The notes beneath the pieces are model-generated. The model had not been told where the DNA came from and searched no databases. It saw nothing but the letters and a program-made list of their open reading frames with translations. DNA of 7,712 bases from Hyphomicrobiales bacterium (GTDB lineage: Bacteria > Pseudomonadota > Alphaproteobacteria > Rhizobiales > Xanthobacteraceae): positions 1-7,712 of the forward strand of contig JACQTM010000082.1 of assembly GCA_016210825.1 (NCBI GenBank), read 5' to 3'. A program made the position numbers and the translations under genes. Positions 6,570 to 7,712 of the stretch are shown here, in pieces (position 1 is the stretch's first letter; every line of letters begins with the position of its first letter).

Positions 6570-6607
6570 GCACGGCATCAACAAGGCACATGGGTGAGGA
6601 GAGAACG

Positions 6608-6940
6608 ATGTCGAGCAAATCCGCATTATCCGTTGCGACTGCGGCCATCATCGTCGTCACAATTCTGACTGCGTTGCAGCTCGCGCGGGCGCAAAATGCG
6701 TCGAGTCCTACGCAGGAGCTGGGTACTGAATCCGCGAACTGGGGTCTCACTCCCTTCGCGGCTATCCCGACAATCGCATTGCGACCCGTGGATCGTTCGA
6801 CAATCCGTTCGCTGGAAGACAAGCAAATCAAAGAGCGGCGGGCATTTGAGGACAAGTATGAGGGAGAATTGCGCGCGTTGATTCGTAAGCAGGCTGAGGA
6901 ACGAGAGGCGCTGCGGGCGCGACTTTCGACGGCGCGCTGA
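6608..6940 (+). CDS. small exported helical protein, unknown function
   Basis: A 110-residue protein that I do not recognise. Residues 1-28 form a probable Sec signal peptide: a hydrophobic AIIVVTILTALQL core and a signal peptidase I site after A26-R-A28. The mature protein is about 82 residues. It has a Ser/Thr/Pro-rich start, a short hydrophobic patch WGLTPFAAIPTIAL (45-58), and a highly charged C-terminal helix (about 66-108) rich in K, R and E, which may form a coiled coil. It contains no cysteine and no metal or haem motif. The start at 6608 follows GAGGAGAGA and gives a normal signal peptide; an ATG at 6590 lacks such a site. It lies 81 bp after the membrane subunit gene, beyond the hairpin, on the same strand. 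It may be a periplasmic partner or scaffold of the enzyme, but that rests on position only. Confidence 0.7.
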   Translation: MSSKSALSVATAAIIVVTILTALQLARAQNASSPTQELGTESANWGLTPFAAIPTIALRPVDRSTIRSLEDKQIKERRAFEDKYEGELRALIRKQAEEREALRARLSTAR

Positions 6941-7031
6941 ATTGCGGGCGGACCGACGTTGTCCCTGCGTGCATCGCAATCGGGCTCAAAACACCGAGTG
7001 TAAGTCGCATTAGCAAAAAAGAGACTGAACT

Positions 7032-7607
7032 TTGAACGACACACCTTTGATCGCCGCCATTCGGTATGAGGCGGGATTCGACATAAATCGAACTCTACGT
7101 GAGACTGTAATGCACTTGCGGGAGCGGGGATTTGAAATCGGCGGCGTTCTACAAGAGGCCGATGCCGAAGAGGATAAGCCCTGCGCGCGATTGAACATCG
7201 TAGATATCCGGTCGGGCGAAACGGCGCGCATTACACAAGAACGCGGGAAGCATTCGCGTGGGTGTAAACTTGATCCGCGGGGTCTTGCGGAAATCTCGCA
7301 TTGCATCAGGGACGCAATCGACGCCCGCGTAGATCTTATCATCATCAACAAGTTCGGCAGAGCTGAATCGGAACATGGCGGTTTGTTGTCGTGTATCACC
7401 GATACAGCAACTGCGGGAATTCCGGTCCTAACCACCGTACGGGAGCCCTATCTACAAGCGTGGCATTGCTTCCACGGCGGTCTCGCGATCGAGCTGTTGC
7501 CCTCTGTAAATTCCATACTGGAATGGTTTCATACTGCACGAATGGCGTCGATGCATGCATTCACTTCGATTAACGAGAATTGCAGGTCTGACTCTCAGTT
7601 TTCATGA
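7032..7607 (+). CDS. DUF2478 family protein
   Basis: A 191-residue soluble protein matching the pattern of DUF2478: an N-terminal strand (LIAAIRYEAG), GGVLQ (37-41), TQERGKHSRGCKLDP (68-82) and DLIIINKFGRAESEHGG (101-117). The fold resembles a degenerate P-loop nucleotide-binding protein, but I see no intact Walker A lysine motif. From memory, family members are often found near molybdate transport or molybdoenzyme genes in alphaproteobacteria, so a role in molybdenum handling or cofactor supply fits this neighbourhood; no activity is established. The start is a TTG directly after an in-frame stop at 7026-7028. The next in-frame ATG is 78 bp inside and would remove conserved sequence. Only a weak AGAGA-like ribosome binding site is visible. 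The last 20 or so residues look unstructured. Confidence 0.82.
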   Translation: MNDTPLIAAIRYEAGFDINRTLRETVMHLRERGFEIGGVLQEADAEEDKPCARLNIVDIRSGETARITQERGKHSRGCKLDPRGLAEISHCIRDAIDARVDLIIINKFGRAESEHGGLLSCITDTATAGIPVLTTVREPYLQAWHCFHGGLAIELLPSVNSILEWFHTARMASMHAFTSINENCRSDSQFS

Positions 7608-7623
7608 GTTGATTTTTACGTAG

Positions 7624-7651
7624 CGGCAAATGCCGGTTTTGGCATTTACCG
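7624..7651. repeat. palindromic hairpin downstream of the DUF2478 gene
   Basis: CGGCAAATGCC (7624-7634) and GGCATTTACCG (7641-7651) pair with one C-A mismatch around a GGTTTT loop. The hairpin begins 17 bp after the DUF2478 stop. No T run follows it on the plus strand. It may be a transcript end or a REP-like palindrome. The surrounding 7608-7712 contains no gene that I can support. Confidence 0.45.
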
Positions 7652-7661
7652 AATGAGCTAA

Positions 7662-7684
7662 TCACCGTCAAAAATGTTCGGTGA
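7662..7684. repeat. second short hairpin, TCACCG/CGGTGA
   Basis: TCACCG (7662-7667) and CGGTGA (7679-7684) form a 6-bp stem around an 11-base A/T-rich loop, ten bases after the previous hairpin. It could be part of a tandem termination region or an operator for a gene beyond the window. Support is weak. Confidence 0.3.
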
Positions 7685-7712
7685 CTGAGCACAAACTGAC
7701 ATCGCCTAGCGC

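Noticed and set aside
6590..6607. ATG at 6590 as start of the small exported protein
   Set aside because: The purine-rich ribosome binding site lies between it and the ATG at 6608, which also gives a normal signal peptide.
7010..7435. 141-codon minus-strand open frame opposite the DUF2478 gene
   Set aside because: The plus-strand frame matches a known family; the opposite frame has no recognisable features.
1..7712. CRISPR array, transposase or integrase
   Set aside because: No regularly spaced repeats and no transposase or recombinase motifs were seen on either strand.

Overview
The window looks like an accessory region from an alphaproteobacterium, probably of the Rhizobiales/Hyphomicrobiales type. 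This rests on moderately high GC, a FixK/FNR-type operator, a DUF2478 protein typical of that group, and gene style; genus cannot be read from the sequence. It starts with the 3' end of a class II tRNA (probably tRNA-Leu). An imperfect copy of that tRNA end lies about 200 bp further on, as at a genomic-island junction, although no integrase is in view.

Layout. Positions 1-39: tRNA 3' end. 40-298: non-coding, with a terminator-like hairpin for the minus strand and the tRNA-end repeat. 299-622 (minus): a small carboxymuconolactone decarboxylase/AhpD-fold protein without the redox cysteines. 623-837: divergent promoter region with a good FixK/FNR box and a well placed -10. 838-6526 (plus): a four-gene operon encoding a cysteine-rich multi-[Fe-S] accessory protein, a Tat-exported molybdopterin oxidoreductase, a four-cluster ferredoxin subunit, and a 10-helix NrfD/PsrC membrane subunit. 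After a strong hairpin come a small exported helical protein (6608-6940) and a DUF2478 protein (7032-7607). The last 105 bp are non-coding and hold two hairpins.

How it works together (inference). The three structural genes make a complex iron-sulfur molybdoenzyme (CISM) of the PsrABC/PhsABC/ArxABC/Pad type. The Mo-bisMGD subunit is folded in the cytoplasm and exported by Tat with the ferredoxin subunit as hitch-hiker. It then exchanges electrons with the quinone pool through the NrfD protein. The first gene of the operon looks like a cytoplasmic iron-sulfur maturation or electron-transfer partner. DUF2478 may link the locus to molybdenum metabolism. The FixK/FNR box suggests induction under low oxygen. 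The substrate cannot be named from sequence alone.

The most unusual parts are the accessory iron-sulfur protein (two degenerate cluster motifs, an internal twin-arginine motif and a C-terminal CxxC-x12-CxxC knuckle), the uncharacterised exported helical protein, and the combination of these with an orphan CISM enzyme beside a tRNA gene.
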